The notes: generated from the letters alone by a model not told the origin. Counted from the stretch's first letter, positions 1-5,761 are shown. The stretch: DNA of 6,281 nucleotides from JBCCRH01 sp039208045 (GCA_039208045.1 JBCCRH010000370.1:1-6281); one strand, 5' to 3'. Program-made: numbers and translations.

Positions 1-431
1 CCCCGCTCAAAAGTGGGCGCTTGAGTTATTGCCTTCAAGAGTTGTAAGCCTTGAGTAGGATGGTCTATGCTTGAAAAATGAGTGGAAATATAAGGTAGCG
101 CAATATCTTTCAGCAAGTCGTTCAACTGCTCTCCCGTAGCGCCTTCAAATACCAAGCTATCAGCTCCACCCATTAGCTCTTTCAATGCTTGCTTGTTCGT
201 GCGCACCACTGCTCCGATTTCCCAATCGTTGTTTTCTGTTTTAGCGCTTTGTATGGGGGGAAATGCTTGCAGCTGATCTTCTGGATGGAACAAAGCATCT
301 ATATGAATCGTCTCCTCTAATTGCCATTGTAAGCTTTCTAAAGGCTTGCCTTTTAGGTCTTTACGCACTTTTTCTAGCCAGTCGGCTTTGCTGGTTGGGG
401 GGAACGTGTCGAATAGTGGTGGTTTTGGCAT
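1..431 (-). CDS. mutA: Methylmalonyl-CoA mutase small (beta) subunit, N-terminal 143 codons, runs off left edge
   Basis: This open frame begins with ATG at 431-429 on minus and has no stop up to the window edge, so only the N-terminal part is visible. It reads MPKPPLFDTFPPTSKADWLE at the start, then KDLKGKPLESLQW (about residues 25-37), a conserved opening of methylmalonyl-CoA mutase small subunits. A region with NDWEIGAVVRTNKQALKELM (68-87) and GGADSLVFEGATG (88-100) follows and resembles the start of the TIM-barrel-like domain. In this family the small subunit lacks the cobalamin site and pairs with MutB, which interconverts methylmalonyl-CoA and succinyl-CoA in propionate metabolism. mutB would be expected further left. 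No Shine-Dalgarno sequence precedes the ATG; a TATATTTC box at 477-470 (minus) resembles a Bacteroidota -7 element, but no clear -33 box was found. A fused or related acyl-CoA mutase cannot be excluded from the N-terminus alone. Confidence 0.82.
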   Translation of the reverse strand, partial: MPKPPLFDTFPPTSKADWLEKVRKDLKGKPLESLQWQLEETIHIDALFHPEDQLQAFPPIQSAKTENNDWEIGAVVRTNKQALKELMGGADSLVFEGATGEQLNDLLKDIALPYISTHFSSIDHPTQGLQLLKAITQAPTFER

Positions 432-502
432 TGTCGATAAGTTGACTTAATATTTTACCTATTATCCACGAAATATACAGAAATAAAAACTTAAATTGCT
501 TG

Positions 503-535
503 TATAGTTCGCCAACCCAAGATTGGTGAACCATA
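503..535. repeat. Short hairpin repeat, solo copy of the end of the palindromic element at 3629-3791
   Basis: Positions 503-530 match the left arm of the large palindrome (3629-3656) at 25 of 28 bases. The shared core includes TATAGTTC and CAACCCAAGATT. Here the sequence folds on itself: GTTCGCCAA (507-515) pairs with TTGGTGAAC (523-531) through nine consecutive pairs, one of them G-T, around the loop CCCAAGA. The corresponding bases at 3629 give an interrupted stem, so the differences favour a hairpin in this copy. It sits in the divergent spacer between mutA and the Uma2 gene and ends 26 bases before the Uma2 start. It could be a REP/MITE-type repeat, a regulatory stem, or both; the sequence cannot decide. 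Confidence 0.7.
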
Positions 536-561
536 CATAAATATCATTACAATATTGACAT

Positions 562-1143
562 GTGAAAAGTGCAACTCAATCTATTCCGGAAGTTCTAGTT
601 TACGAAATGGTAGATGGAGTACCTATTTACTATAGAAATTACAGAGCTGCTATAAGTGGAACTTTATCAATAGACGAAATAATGGGAAGTAGCAAATTAC
701 AATCATTGATTGTGGCAGAATTGATCTTTTTACTGCGCTCTTTCTTTGGAGATGATTATTTAGTTTTCACTAATGAATTGGGCTTGCAGTTTTCAAAAAA
801 ATCATGGCGGGCAACAGATATTGCAGTAATCAAATCGGACAAGGTAGATGATTTGGATAATAAATACCTGAGTGTTGCCCCTGAGATAGTCATTGAGATT
901 GATGCTAAAGCTGAGTTAAATGAACTAAAAAATCCACTGGGCTATTACCAAGAGAAAACAGAAGAGTTACTACAGTTTGGCGTAGAAAAAGTCATTTGGA
1001 TATTTACAGACACTAGTAAGGTAATGATTGCTGAAAAAGGTCAACACTGGATTATTAGTGATTGGAGTCAAACAATTGAAGTCTATGCGGGTCTTACATT
1101 AAACGTAGAAGAGATCATAAATAAGCGAAAGAAAAATGGATAA
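562..1143 (+). CDS. Uma2-family protein (DUF820), putative PD-(D/E)XK nuclease fold
   Basis: The 193-residue product has the usual Uma2 size and order. The N-terminal part reads LVYEMVDGVPIYYRNYR (12-28), then IMGSSKLQSLIVAEL (40-54), a family-typical helix. The nuclease-like core follows: TDIAVI with D86, PEIVIEID with E112, and the helix LKNPLGYYQEK with K123 and K132, ending in a VEKVIWIF strand (141-148). D86, E112 and a helix lysine are the likely metal-site residues, by analogy with other restriction-endonuclease-like proteins. Biological function is unknown for the family. The start is GTG at 562; the next in-frame ATG (M16, at 607) would cut into the conserved YEMVDG segment, so GTG is preferred. 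The gene is visibly more AT-rich than the isc genes, stands alone, and follows a repeat hairpin, which together hint at acquisition by transfer. No terminator is seen after the stop. Confidence 0.85.
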   Translation: MKSATQSIPEVLVYEMVDGVPIYYRNYRAAISGTLSIDEIMGSSKLQSLIVAELIFLLRSFFGDDYLVFTNELGLQFSKKSWRATDIAVIKSDKVDDLDNKYLSVAPEIVIEIDAKAELNELKNPLGYYQEKTEELLQFGVEKVIWIFTDTSKVMIAEKGQHWIISDWSQTIEVYAGLTLNVEEIINKRKKNG

Positions 1144-1479
1144 GCTGAGCTTAACATCCATTACTCCTAAATAGTCTGTCAGACATCGGTCAAAATAATA
1201 GTATCACTACCTACCTCTCTACCCTATTTCTACAACTGATCATTGCTACTTTAGGGCGTTACACCAAATTTTTCTTCTTGAAAAGCCACCAATACTTTCA
1301 TTTTATTTTGAAAAATATGAAACATTAGTTTTACCTTTATGATAGTGCTAAGAGCGCTGTTATTCTGGGGCGTTCGGCCTAGTACAAATTTGTTTTTTCC
1401 ACGAACATTTTATTTTGGATTTCGTTATCTTTACAAACTATTTTGTACTTAGAATAAATCTAAATAACAAGAGCTTACA
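1144..1479. other. 336-bp non-coding spacer between the Uma2 gene and iscS
   Basis: No convincing reading frame is present on either strand. Small dyads are visible: GTCTG-t-CAGAC at 1174-1184, and AGTGCT-aag-AGCGCT at 1344-1358 (six pairs, one G-T). The heptamer GGGCGTT occurs twice, at 1254-1260 and 1368-1374, each followed within a few bases by AAATTT, which may be a decayed duplication. The last 60 bases are AT-rich and probably carry the iscS promoter. No recognisable Fe-S regulator operator was found. Confidence 0.6.
1414..1446 (+). promoter_or_regulatory. Candidate promoter for iscS
   Basis: TTTG at 1414-1417 is followed after 21 bases by TATTTTG at 1439-1445, which approximates the Bacteroidota -33 TTTG / -7 TAnnTTTG pattern but is one base short. 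TATCTTTA at 1426-1433 is a better -7 match (seven of eight) but has no TTG at the right distance. Either would give a short 5' leader to the ATG at 1480. The assignment is weak because the region is AT-rich. Confidence 0.25.
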
Positions 1480-2697
1480 ATGGAACGAAAGGTATATTTG
1501 GATAATAACGCGACAACGCCTACCGACCCTCGTGTGGTAGAGACGATGTTACCTTACTTTTATGAAAACCCAGGTAATGCTGCTAGCCGAAATCATCCCT
1601 TTGGCTGGGTAGCTGAAGAGGCCGTAGACTATGCGCGCGAGCAAATTGCAGAACTCATCAATGTGGATGCCAAAGAGATCATTTTTACCTCTGGTGCTAC
1701 TGAGTCAGATAATTTAGCACTGAAGGGTGTTTTTGAGATGTATAAGCGCAAGGGTAATCACATTATCACCTTAAAAACAGAGCACAAAGCGGTGCTTGAT
1801 GCTTGCGATAAGATTGAAAAGATGGGTGGTGAAGTTACCTATCTGGATGTCGATCGGGAAGGTTTGGTAGATTTGGCGGAGTTGGAAGCAGCTATAAAGC
1901 CTAGCACCATCTTGGTGTCCATCATGTGGGCAAACAACGAAACAGGTGTTATCCAGCCAATGAAAGAAATTGGTGCTATCTGTGAAAAGCACGGTGTGCT
2001 TTTTATGAGTGATGCGACGCAGGTGGTTGGTAAAATACCAGTTGATCCTAAGGCTACGGGTGTACACTTAATGGCATTTACTAGCCACAAGATGTACGGT
2101 CCTAAAGGTGTAGGTGCGCTTTTTGTAAATCGCAAGAAGCCTCGTGTAAAAGTTACTGCACAGATGGACGGTGGAGGCCATGAGCGCGGCATGCGTTCTG
2201 GTACGTTGAATGTACCTGGTATTGTGGGCTTTGGTAAGGCTGCGGAAATCGCACGCAAAGAGATGGAGCAAGACGCGGCACGCTTAAGTGTATTGCGTGA
2301 TAAATTGGAAAGTGCTTTCAAAGCGAAGTTAGAGGAAGTATATGTAAATGGTAGTACGGAACACCGTATGCCACATGTCACTAACATTTCCTTTAAGCAC
2401 GTGGAAGGTGAGGGTCTAATGATGACCTTTAATCAGAATATTGCAGTATCTTCTGGTTCGGCATGTACCTCTGCTTCATTGGAGCCGTCTTATGTATTGA
2501 TGGCCCTTGGCTTGGGGGATGATTTGGCACACTCTTCTATCCGCTTCAGCCTAGGACGTTTCACTACAGAGGACGAAGTAGATTACGCTATCGAAGCTGT
2601 TTCGAACGGTGTGAATCATATGCGTAATTTGAGTCCAATCTGGGAAATGTACAAGGAAGGAGTAGATTTAGATAGCGTAGAGTGGGCAGAGCACTAG
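1480..2697 (+). CDS. iscS: Cysteine desulfurase IscS
   Basis: IscS is a PLP enzyme that converts L-cysteine to alanine and hands the sulfur, as a persulfide, to IscU and other acceptors in the cytoplasm. The 405-residue length is typical (E. coli IscS has 404). The N-terminus YLDNNATTPTDPRVVETM (6-23) is the class-V aminotransferase signature. H103 in KTEHKAVL, D178 and Q181 in MSDATQVVGK, and the Schiff-base lysine K204 in SHKMYGPKG form the PLP site. The persulfide cysteine is C329 in SSGSACTSASLEPS. The long loop around that cysteine marks group I (IscS/NifS) rather than SufS. The C-terminus SPIWEMYKEGVDLDSVEW matches the segment that docks IscU in ISC-type enzymes, arguing for IscS over NifS. 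iscU follows after 97 bp. Start chosen at the first ATG, directly before the conserved motif; no Shine-Dalgarno is visible. Confidence 0.96.
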   Translation: MERKVYLDNNATTPTDPRVVETMLPYFYENPGNAASRNHPFGWVAEEAVDYAREQIAELINVDAKEIIFTSGATESDNLALKGVFEMYKRKGNHIITLKTEHKAVLDACDKIEKMGGEVTYLDVDREGLVDLAELEAAIKPSTILVSIMWANNETGVIQPMKEIGAICEKHGVLFMSDATQVVGKIPVDPKATGVHLMAFTSHKMYGPKGVGALFVNRKKPRVKVTAQMDGGGHERGMRSGTLNVPGIVGFGKAAEIARKEMEQDAARLSVLRDKLESAFKAKLEEVYVNGSTEHRMPHVTNISFKHVEGEGLMMTFNQNIAVSSGSACTSASLEPSYVLMALGLGDDLAHSSIRFSLGRFTTEDEVDYAIEAVSNGVNHMRNLSPIWEMYKEGVDLDSVEWAEH

Positions 2698-2731
2698 ATT
2701 TTTAATGTTCAAACAATTTTTTCTTGAACTT

Positions 2732-2762
2732 GCAAGAATTCTAGCTTGTTTTTATATTTAGA
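2732..2762 (+). promoter_or_regulatory. Candidate internal promoter for iscU-iscA
   Basis: TTG at 2732-2734 and TATATTTA at 2755-2762 lie 20 bases apart, close to the Bacteroidota TTG / TAnnTTTG arrangement with seven of eight -7 positions matched. The start site would fall about 25 bases before the iscU ATG. Its position in the unusually wide 97-bp iscS-iscU gap supports separate or additional transcription of iscUA, but the gap is AT-rich and chance matches are easy. Confidence 0.33.
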
Positions 2763-2794
2763 CAAATTATTGATAACGGAAAAAAGGACATAAA

Positions 2795-3211
2795 ATGGCT
2801 TATTCAAATAAAGTACTGGATCACTTCAAGAATCCTCGGAACGTGGGTACCCTAGACAAGAGCAAAAAAAATGTAGGCACTGGCTTGGTAGGTGCGCCTG
2901 AGTGTGGTGATGTAATGCGCCTTCAGATCGAGGTAGATGAAACAACGAATACCATTGTGGATGCTAAATTTAAAACATTTGGCTGCGGTTCGGCTATTGC
3001 TTCTTCTTCTCTAGCTACCGAATGGCTAAAAGGTAAGTCAATTGATGAAGCAGCTGGCATCGACAACATGGATATTGTGGAGGAACTAGCGTTACCGCCG
3101 GTAAAAATCCACTGCTCCGTATTGGCAGAGGATGCTATTAAGAGTGCTATCAAAGACTATCAGGAGAAGAATGGCTTGGAAGTGACAGCAGAGCTGGTTA
3201 CACACCACTAA
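2795..3211 (+). CDS. iscU: Fe-S cluster assembly scaffold IscU
   Basis: IscU is the scaffold on which a [2Fe-2S] cluster is built from IscS-derived sulfur before transfer to client proteins. The product is 138 residues, slightly longer than E. coli IscU (128) through its C-terminal tail. The opening MAYSNKVLDHFKNPRNVG is the family signature. All three cluster cysteines are present: C37 in GAPECGD with the adjacent D39, C64 in FKTFGCGSAIASSS, and C107 with H106 in KIHCSVLAEDA. LPPVK at 100-104 is the segment recognised by the HscA chaperone in other bacteria, and it is intact here although no hscA is in the window. The gene lies 97 bp after iscS and 25 bp before iscA. The sequence GGACATAAAATG at the start has at most a weak ribosome-binding signal. 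Confidence 0.96.
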   Translation: MAYSNKVLDHFKNPRNVGTLDKSKKNVGTGLVGAPECGDVMRLQIEVDETTNTIVDAKFKTFGCGSAIASSSLATEWLKGKSIDEAAGIDNMDIVEELALPPVKIHCSVLAEDAIKSAIKDYQEKNGLEVTAELVTHH

Positions 3212-3236
3212 TTGTAGGACTAAAACTATAGACAAC

Positions 3237-3563
3237 ATGTTATTTGTTGCAGACAGTGCAAAGCAAAAGATACAAGAGCTGATGACAGGCGAAAACATTA
3301 GCGATGACCACTTCGTCCGTGTATCAGTGACTAGCGGTGGATGCTCAGGTCTTTCTTACAACATGGACTTTGACAATGAGTCGCAGCCCAACGACCAAAT
3401 CTTTGAAGATAATGGTGTAAAGGTAGTGACTGATTTGAAGAGTTTCTTGTATCTCTGCAATACTACACTAGAGTTTTCTGGTGGCCTAGAAGGAAAAGGC
3501 TTCTACTTCAACAACCCTAATGCAGCACGTACTTGCGGTTGTGGAGAAAGCTTTGCGGTCTAG
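3237..3563 (+). CDS. iscA: A-type Fe-S carrier protein IscA (HesB/IscA family)
   Basis: This 108-residue protein matches the A-type carriers, which bind iron or Fe-S clusters and pass them to apo-proteins. The three ligand cysteines are C36 in SGGCSGLSY and C100/C102 in the terminal TCGCGESF; C74 is an additional, non-canonical cysteine. FVRVSVTSGGCSG (26-38) and LEGKGFYFNNPNA (84-96) are typical family segments. It begins 25 bp after the iscU stop on the same strand, so the two are probably co-transcribed, and a terminator follows 26 bases after the stop. By sequence alone IscA, ErpA and SufA are hard to separate; the position behind iscS and iscU favours IscA. No Shine-Dalgarno is visible. 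Confidence 0.93.
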   Translation: MLFVADSAKQKIQELMTGENISDDHFVRVSVTSGGCSGLSYNMDFDNESQPNDQIFEDNGVKVVTDLKSFLYLCNTTLEFSGGLEGKGFYFNNPNAARTCGCGESFAV

Positions 3564-3589
3564 ACTAACCTAAAAAAATAATTTTTTTC

Positions 3590-3628
3590 ACGGGAATTGA
3601 GCTAAGGTTCAATTCCCGTTCGTTATTT
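3590..3628 (+). terminator. Rho-independent-type terminator after iscA
   Basis: ACGGGAATTGA (3590-3600) and TCAATTCCCGT (3609-3619) form a perfect 11-bp stem around an 8-base loop, followed by the T-rich tail TCGTTATTTT. An A7-TAA-T7 dyad (3572-3588) lies just before it. The position 26 bases past the iscA stop fits the end of the isc transcript. The tail is interrupted, so termination strength is uncertain. Confidence 0.78.
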
Positions 3629-3791
3629 TATAGTTCAACAACCCAAGATTTGTGAATTCTGACTTGCCCTTTTTCCGTCCTGCCGCGTTGAAAAGCCTCG
3701 CCATATCTAAGGATATGTCTACGTTTTTCGCCTTGCAGGCCAAAAAAATGCCGTCGCCATACTTTCACAAATCTTGCATCGTTGAACTATA
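3629..3791. repeat. 163-bp imperfect palindromic element with 28-bp inverted ends (MITE/REP-like)
   Basis: The left end (3629-3656) and the reverse complement of the right end (3764-3791) agree at 25 of 28 bases, sharing TATAGTTCAAC and CAAGATTTGTGAA. The symmetry continues to the centre: T-run 3670-3674 against A-run 3742-3748, CCTGC 3679-3683 against GCAGG 3735-3739, AAAA 3691-3694 against TTTTT 3724-3728, and CATATC-taag-GATATG at 3702-3717. All share a midpoint near 3710, so the element is one long fold-back able to form a hairpin in RNA or a cruciform in DNA. No reading frame is inside. Both outer ends carry TATA, so a TA target duplication is possible but not demonstrable; no longer duplication is seen. 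It starts directly after the isc terminator tail and ends 21 bases before the glycosyltransferase start. A related end copy is at 503-535. Confidence 0.85.
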
Positions 3792-3812
3792 GCCAACCTA
3801 TCTCCATAACAT

Positions 3813-4937
3813 ATGATCCATATCGGCTTTGACGCCAAACGTCTTTTCAACAATTTCACTGGTTTAGGCAACTACAGCAGAACGCTTGTCAGAGACCTAG
3901 GCAACTACTTTCCTGAAAATGCCTATTTTTTATACACTCCAAAGTTGCGGCAGAATGAAGAAACCCACTTCTTTCAGAATAGCCCCATGTACCAAGTCAC
4001 CCTCCCTCCCCGCTTCACCCTAAAAGCCTACTGGCGGAGTAAGGGAGTCATCCCTCAGCTTCAAAAACACCAACTTACGATCTATCATGGCCTCAGCCAC
4101 GAGATTCCATTTGGTATCCAAAAGACTGGTATCAAAACAGTGGTCACCATCCACGACTTGATTTTTAAATACTACCCGAAGCAGTACGGCTGGATCGACC
4201 GAAAAATATACGACTATAAATTTCGCTACGCTTGCGAGCAAGCTGATCGGATCGTTGCGATTAGCGAGAGCACTAAAAAAGATATTGTCAAGCTCTATGA
4301 TATTGATAAATCAAAAATTGATGTCGTGTATCAATCTTGCCACGAGCGCTTCCGCCAAGAGAAGTCTCGCAAAACCATTGAAGAAGTTTTACGAAAGTAT
4401 AACTTACCCAGTGAATACCTATTTTATGTTGGCTCTATCGTGGAGCGGAAAAATCTTTTGACGATCATTGAGGCGATGGAGAAGCTACCCAAGAATTTTG
4501 ATATTCCGCTGGTGGTAGTAGGTAATGGCGGGGCATACAAGCGGAAAGTACAAGAGTATATTAGTCAAAAGGGGATGGAAGCACGCGTCTATTTCATCCA
4601 GCCTAGCTTTGATGATCTACCGGCACTTTATCAGAATGCCGCGCTTTTCCTATACCCTTCCAAATATGAAGGCTTTGGTATTCCAATCATAGAGGCCCTT
4701 TTTAGCAAAACGCCCGTTATCACCTCTAACACTTCTTCCCTACCCGAAGCAGCAGGTAAAGACGCTTACCTTATTCAGCCCGACCAAGCGGTACAGATCG
4801 CCATAGGCATCGAGCATATTCTAACGGATAGTGCCTTTCGGCAAAAAATGGTGGAGCGTGGCTATCAGTATGCGCAACAGTTTAAGGGAGAGGTAGTTAC
4901 CCGTAATATAATGGAAGTATACCGCTCACTGCTATGA
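3813..4937 (+). CDS. Glycosyltransferase, GT-B fold, family 4 type
   Basis: The 374-residue protein has the two-domain layout of retaining GT-B glycosyltransferases. The N-terminal acceptor domain starts with IHIGFDAKRL and the glycine loop TGLGNYSRTL (16-25), and includes VVTIHDLIFKYYP (110-122). The C-terminal nucleotide-sugar domain includes LFYVGSIVERKN (203-214) with the donor-contacting R212/K213, then VVVGNGG (234-240) and the E-x7-E motif EGFGIPIIE (E286, E294). No signal peptide or membrane segment is seen, so it should act at the cytoplasmic face on a lipid-linked or similar acceptor. Donor sugar and acceptor cannot be read from the sequence. It is not embedded in a polysaccharide cluster here: the isc terminator and the palindrome lie upstream, and a convergent gene lies 9 bp downstream. 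The start has no Shine-Dalgarno; the hydrophobic strand IHIGFDA right after the ATG supports it. Confidence 0.92.
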   Translation: MIHIGFDAKRLFNNFTGLGNYSRTLVRDLGNYFPENAYFLYTPKLRQNEETHFFQNSPMYQVTLPPRFTLKAYWRSKGVIPQLQKHQLTIYHGLSHEIPFGIQKTGIKTVVTIHDLIFKYYPKQYGWIDRKIYDYKFRYACEQADRIVAISESTKKDIVKLYDIDKSKIDVVYQSCHERFRQEKSRKTIEEVLRKYNLPSEYLFYVGSIVERKNLLTIIEAMEKLPKNFDIPLVVVGNGGAYKRKVQEYISQKGMEARVYFIQPSFDDLPALYQNAALFLYPSKYEGFGIPIIEALFSKTPVITSNTSSLPEAAGKDAYLIQPDQAVQIAIGIEHILTDSAFRQKMVERGYQYAQQFKGEVVTRNIMEVYRSLL

Positions 4938-4946
4938 CCGCATCGC

Positions 4947-5429
4947 TTATTTCATCAAATTTTTGCACTTCTCTAGTGCTTTGCCTTTGATCAAAATATT
5001 CAGCTTTTCGAGCTCTATAATGGAGCCACAATCGTAGCAAGCAGTCAGTGGATTCTTTTCTTGAATGTGTGCCATCAGGCTGTCTAGCGGAAGCTTTGTG
5101 GGAAGTGCCGAGAACTCCTCGTAGGTGATGTCTAAGAAGGCAACATTTTTATTGATCCCTCGATTGTCAAGCCAGTAATCGCTAGCAAGAGCGGTTGGTT
5201 TGGCCAGCTTTCCTTTGTAGTACACATCTTTTGGCCTAGGGTAGGCTACAATTCTGGTTTTGTCTTCCGACAAAATGACCGGGACGTACTGGCTAAAGTC
5301 TTTTGTAGTCTGGTAGACGATGGTGGGCTTTTGCCCAAATTCAATTTGGATTGCTTGGGCTTGCTTTCGTGCGGAATTGCAGGAAAATAGGAGGCAGAGC
5401 ATAAGAGTGATGGGGACTATGAGTTTCAT
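4947..5429 (-). CDS. Small predicted lipoprotein of unknown function
   Basis: The 160-residue product opens with a lipoprotein signal peptide: MKLIVPITLMLCLLFSCNS has one basic residue, a hydrophobic stretch and the lipobox LFSC, with C17 as the likely lipidated cysteine. The mature part (18-160) has no further membrane segment. It carries YVPVILSEDKTRIVAYPRPK (48-67) and, near the C-terminus, a CxxC pair, C131 and C134, in TACYDCGS, plus a lone C155. The CxxC could bind metal or be redox-active, but no thioredoxin motif surrounds it. I do not recognise the family; similar small lipoproteins of unknown role are common in Bacteroidota. Its stop lies 9 bp from the converging glycosyltransferase stop, with no terminator visible between them. 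Start at ATG 5429-5427 is fixed by the signal peptide. Confidence 0.8.
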   Translation of the reverse strand: MKLIVPITLMLCLLFSCNSARKQAQAIQIEFGQKPTIVYQTTKDFSQYVPVILSEDKTRIVAYPRPKDVYYKGKLAKPTALASDYWLDNRGINKNVAFLDITYEEFSALPTKLPLDSLMAHIQEKNPLTACYDCGSIIELEKLNILIKGKALEKCKNLMK

Positions 5430-5558
5430 TTTTATTAGTTTGAAATGGTTTATACGAGTACTTACAGCTTGCCCCCAAGGGGCAGGGCTAATGCACGCGC
5501 TAATACGTTACAAACAGTTTATCCATACAGGACAATTCTGTACTGACAATTATTGGTT

Positions 5559-5576
5559 CTCCGGTAGCTATCGGAG
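5559..5576. repeat. Palindrome CTCCGG-tagcta-TCGGAG
   Basis: This 18-bp inverted repeat has six pairs, one of them G-T, around a self-complementary TAGCTA; the whole is one substitution from a perfect dyad. Its form (CCGATAGCTATCGG-like) resembles short palindromes I have seen in intergenic repeats of Bacteroidota, though that is recollection, not a search result. Confidence 0.55.
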
Positions 5577-5620
5577 TGCAAGCCACTTTGCGTCATGTAC
5601 ATATACAGGCTGTTGAAATG

Positions 5621-5637
5621 TTGTCCTTTAAGGACAA
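5621..5637. repeat. Perfect palindrome TTGTCCTT-t-AAGGACAA
   Basis: Eight bases on each side pair perfectly around a single central T. It could be a protein-binding dyad or, in RNA, a hairpin with a slightly opened loop. The same AGGACAA string also occurs at 5529-5535. Confidence 0.6.
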
Positions 5638-5670
5638 ACTGTCTATAATCTAGTCTGGCAACCACCAAGA

Positions 5671-5702
5671 GCGCTCGCCTCGGGCGAGCAGCCTTTTTAT
5701 TT
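5671..5702 (+). terminator. Orphan intrinsic terminator, plus orientation
   Basis: GCTCGCC (5673-5679) and GGCGAGC (5683-5689) form a 7-bp GC stem with loop TCG; two more outer pairs (5671-5672 with 5691-5692) are possible past a bulged A. A TTTTTATTTT tract follows at 5694-5703, giving a classical terminator for plus-strand RNA. On minus the hairpin is preceded by A-rich sequence and followed by GCTCTTGG, so it is a poor terminator for the T9SS gene. No plus-strand coding gene ends nearby; the closest one ends at 4937. Confidence 0.65.
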
Positions 5703-5761
5703 TAATGTGCATCAATCGGCCTGCCCAAAAACAAGCTGAGGGCAACCGCGTGATTGTCAGC

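Larger units (their letters stand above)
5430..5761. other. 332-bp structured non-coding spacer
   Basis: No convincing gene is present. In order the spacer holds: hairpin TGCCCC-caa-GGGGCA (5470-5484); TACAG-gacaatt-CTGTA (5526-5542), whose loop GACAATT repeats at 5545-5551; the near-perfect palindrome at 5559-5576; the palindrome at 5621-5637; and a terminator-like hairpin (5671-5702, listed separately). AGGACAA at 5529-5535 can also pair with TTGTCCT at 5621-5627, which would allow alternative folds. The lipoprotein and T9SS genes flanking it both read on minus, so the plus-oriented terminator serves no visible gene. It could hold a small RNA, or a set of intergenic repeats. Confidence 0.5.

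Noticed and set aside
263..445. Plus-strand frame of 60 codons over the mutA start
   Set aside because: It is antisense to mutA, whose translated sequence shows conserved family motifs; the plus-strand product has no recognisable features beyond random hydrophobic residues.
1771..2387. Several long minus-strand frames inside iscS
   Set aside because: They overlap a strongly conserved enzyme in full; their products show no family motifs and arise from the base pattern of the sense gene.
2723..2740. TTCTTG-aacttg-CAAGAA hairpin after iscS as a terminator
   Set aside because: The stem is only six pairs, AT-rich, and has no T-tract after it; it is more likely incidental, and iscS-iscU read-through remains possible.
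3620..3800. Target-site duplication around the palindrome
   Set aside because: Flanks CGTTATTT and GCCAACCT do not match; only an ambiguous TA at each end could be a duplication, which cannot be told from the element's own ends.
5320..5616. Plus-strand frame of 98 codons from the lipoprotein gene into the spacer
   Set aside because: Half of it is antisense to the lipoprotein and the rest crosses hairpins; no motif, and composition is not protein-like.
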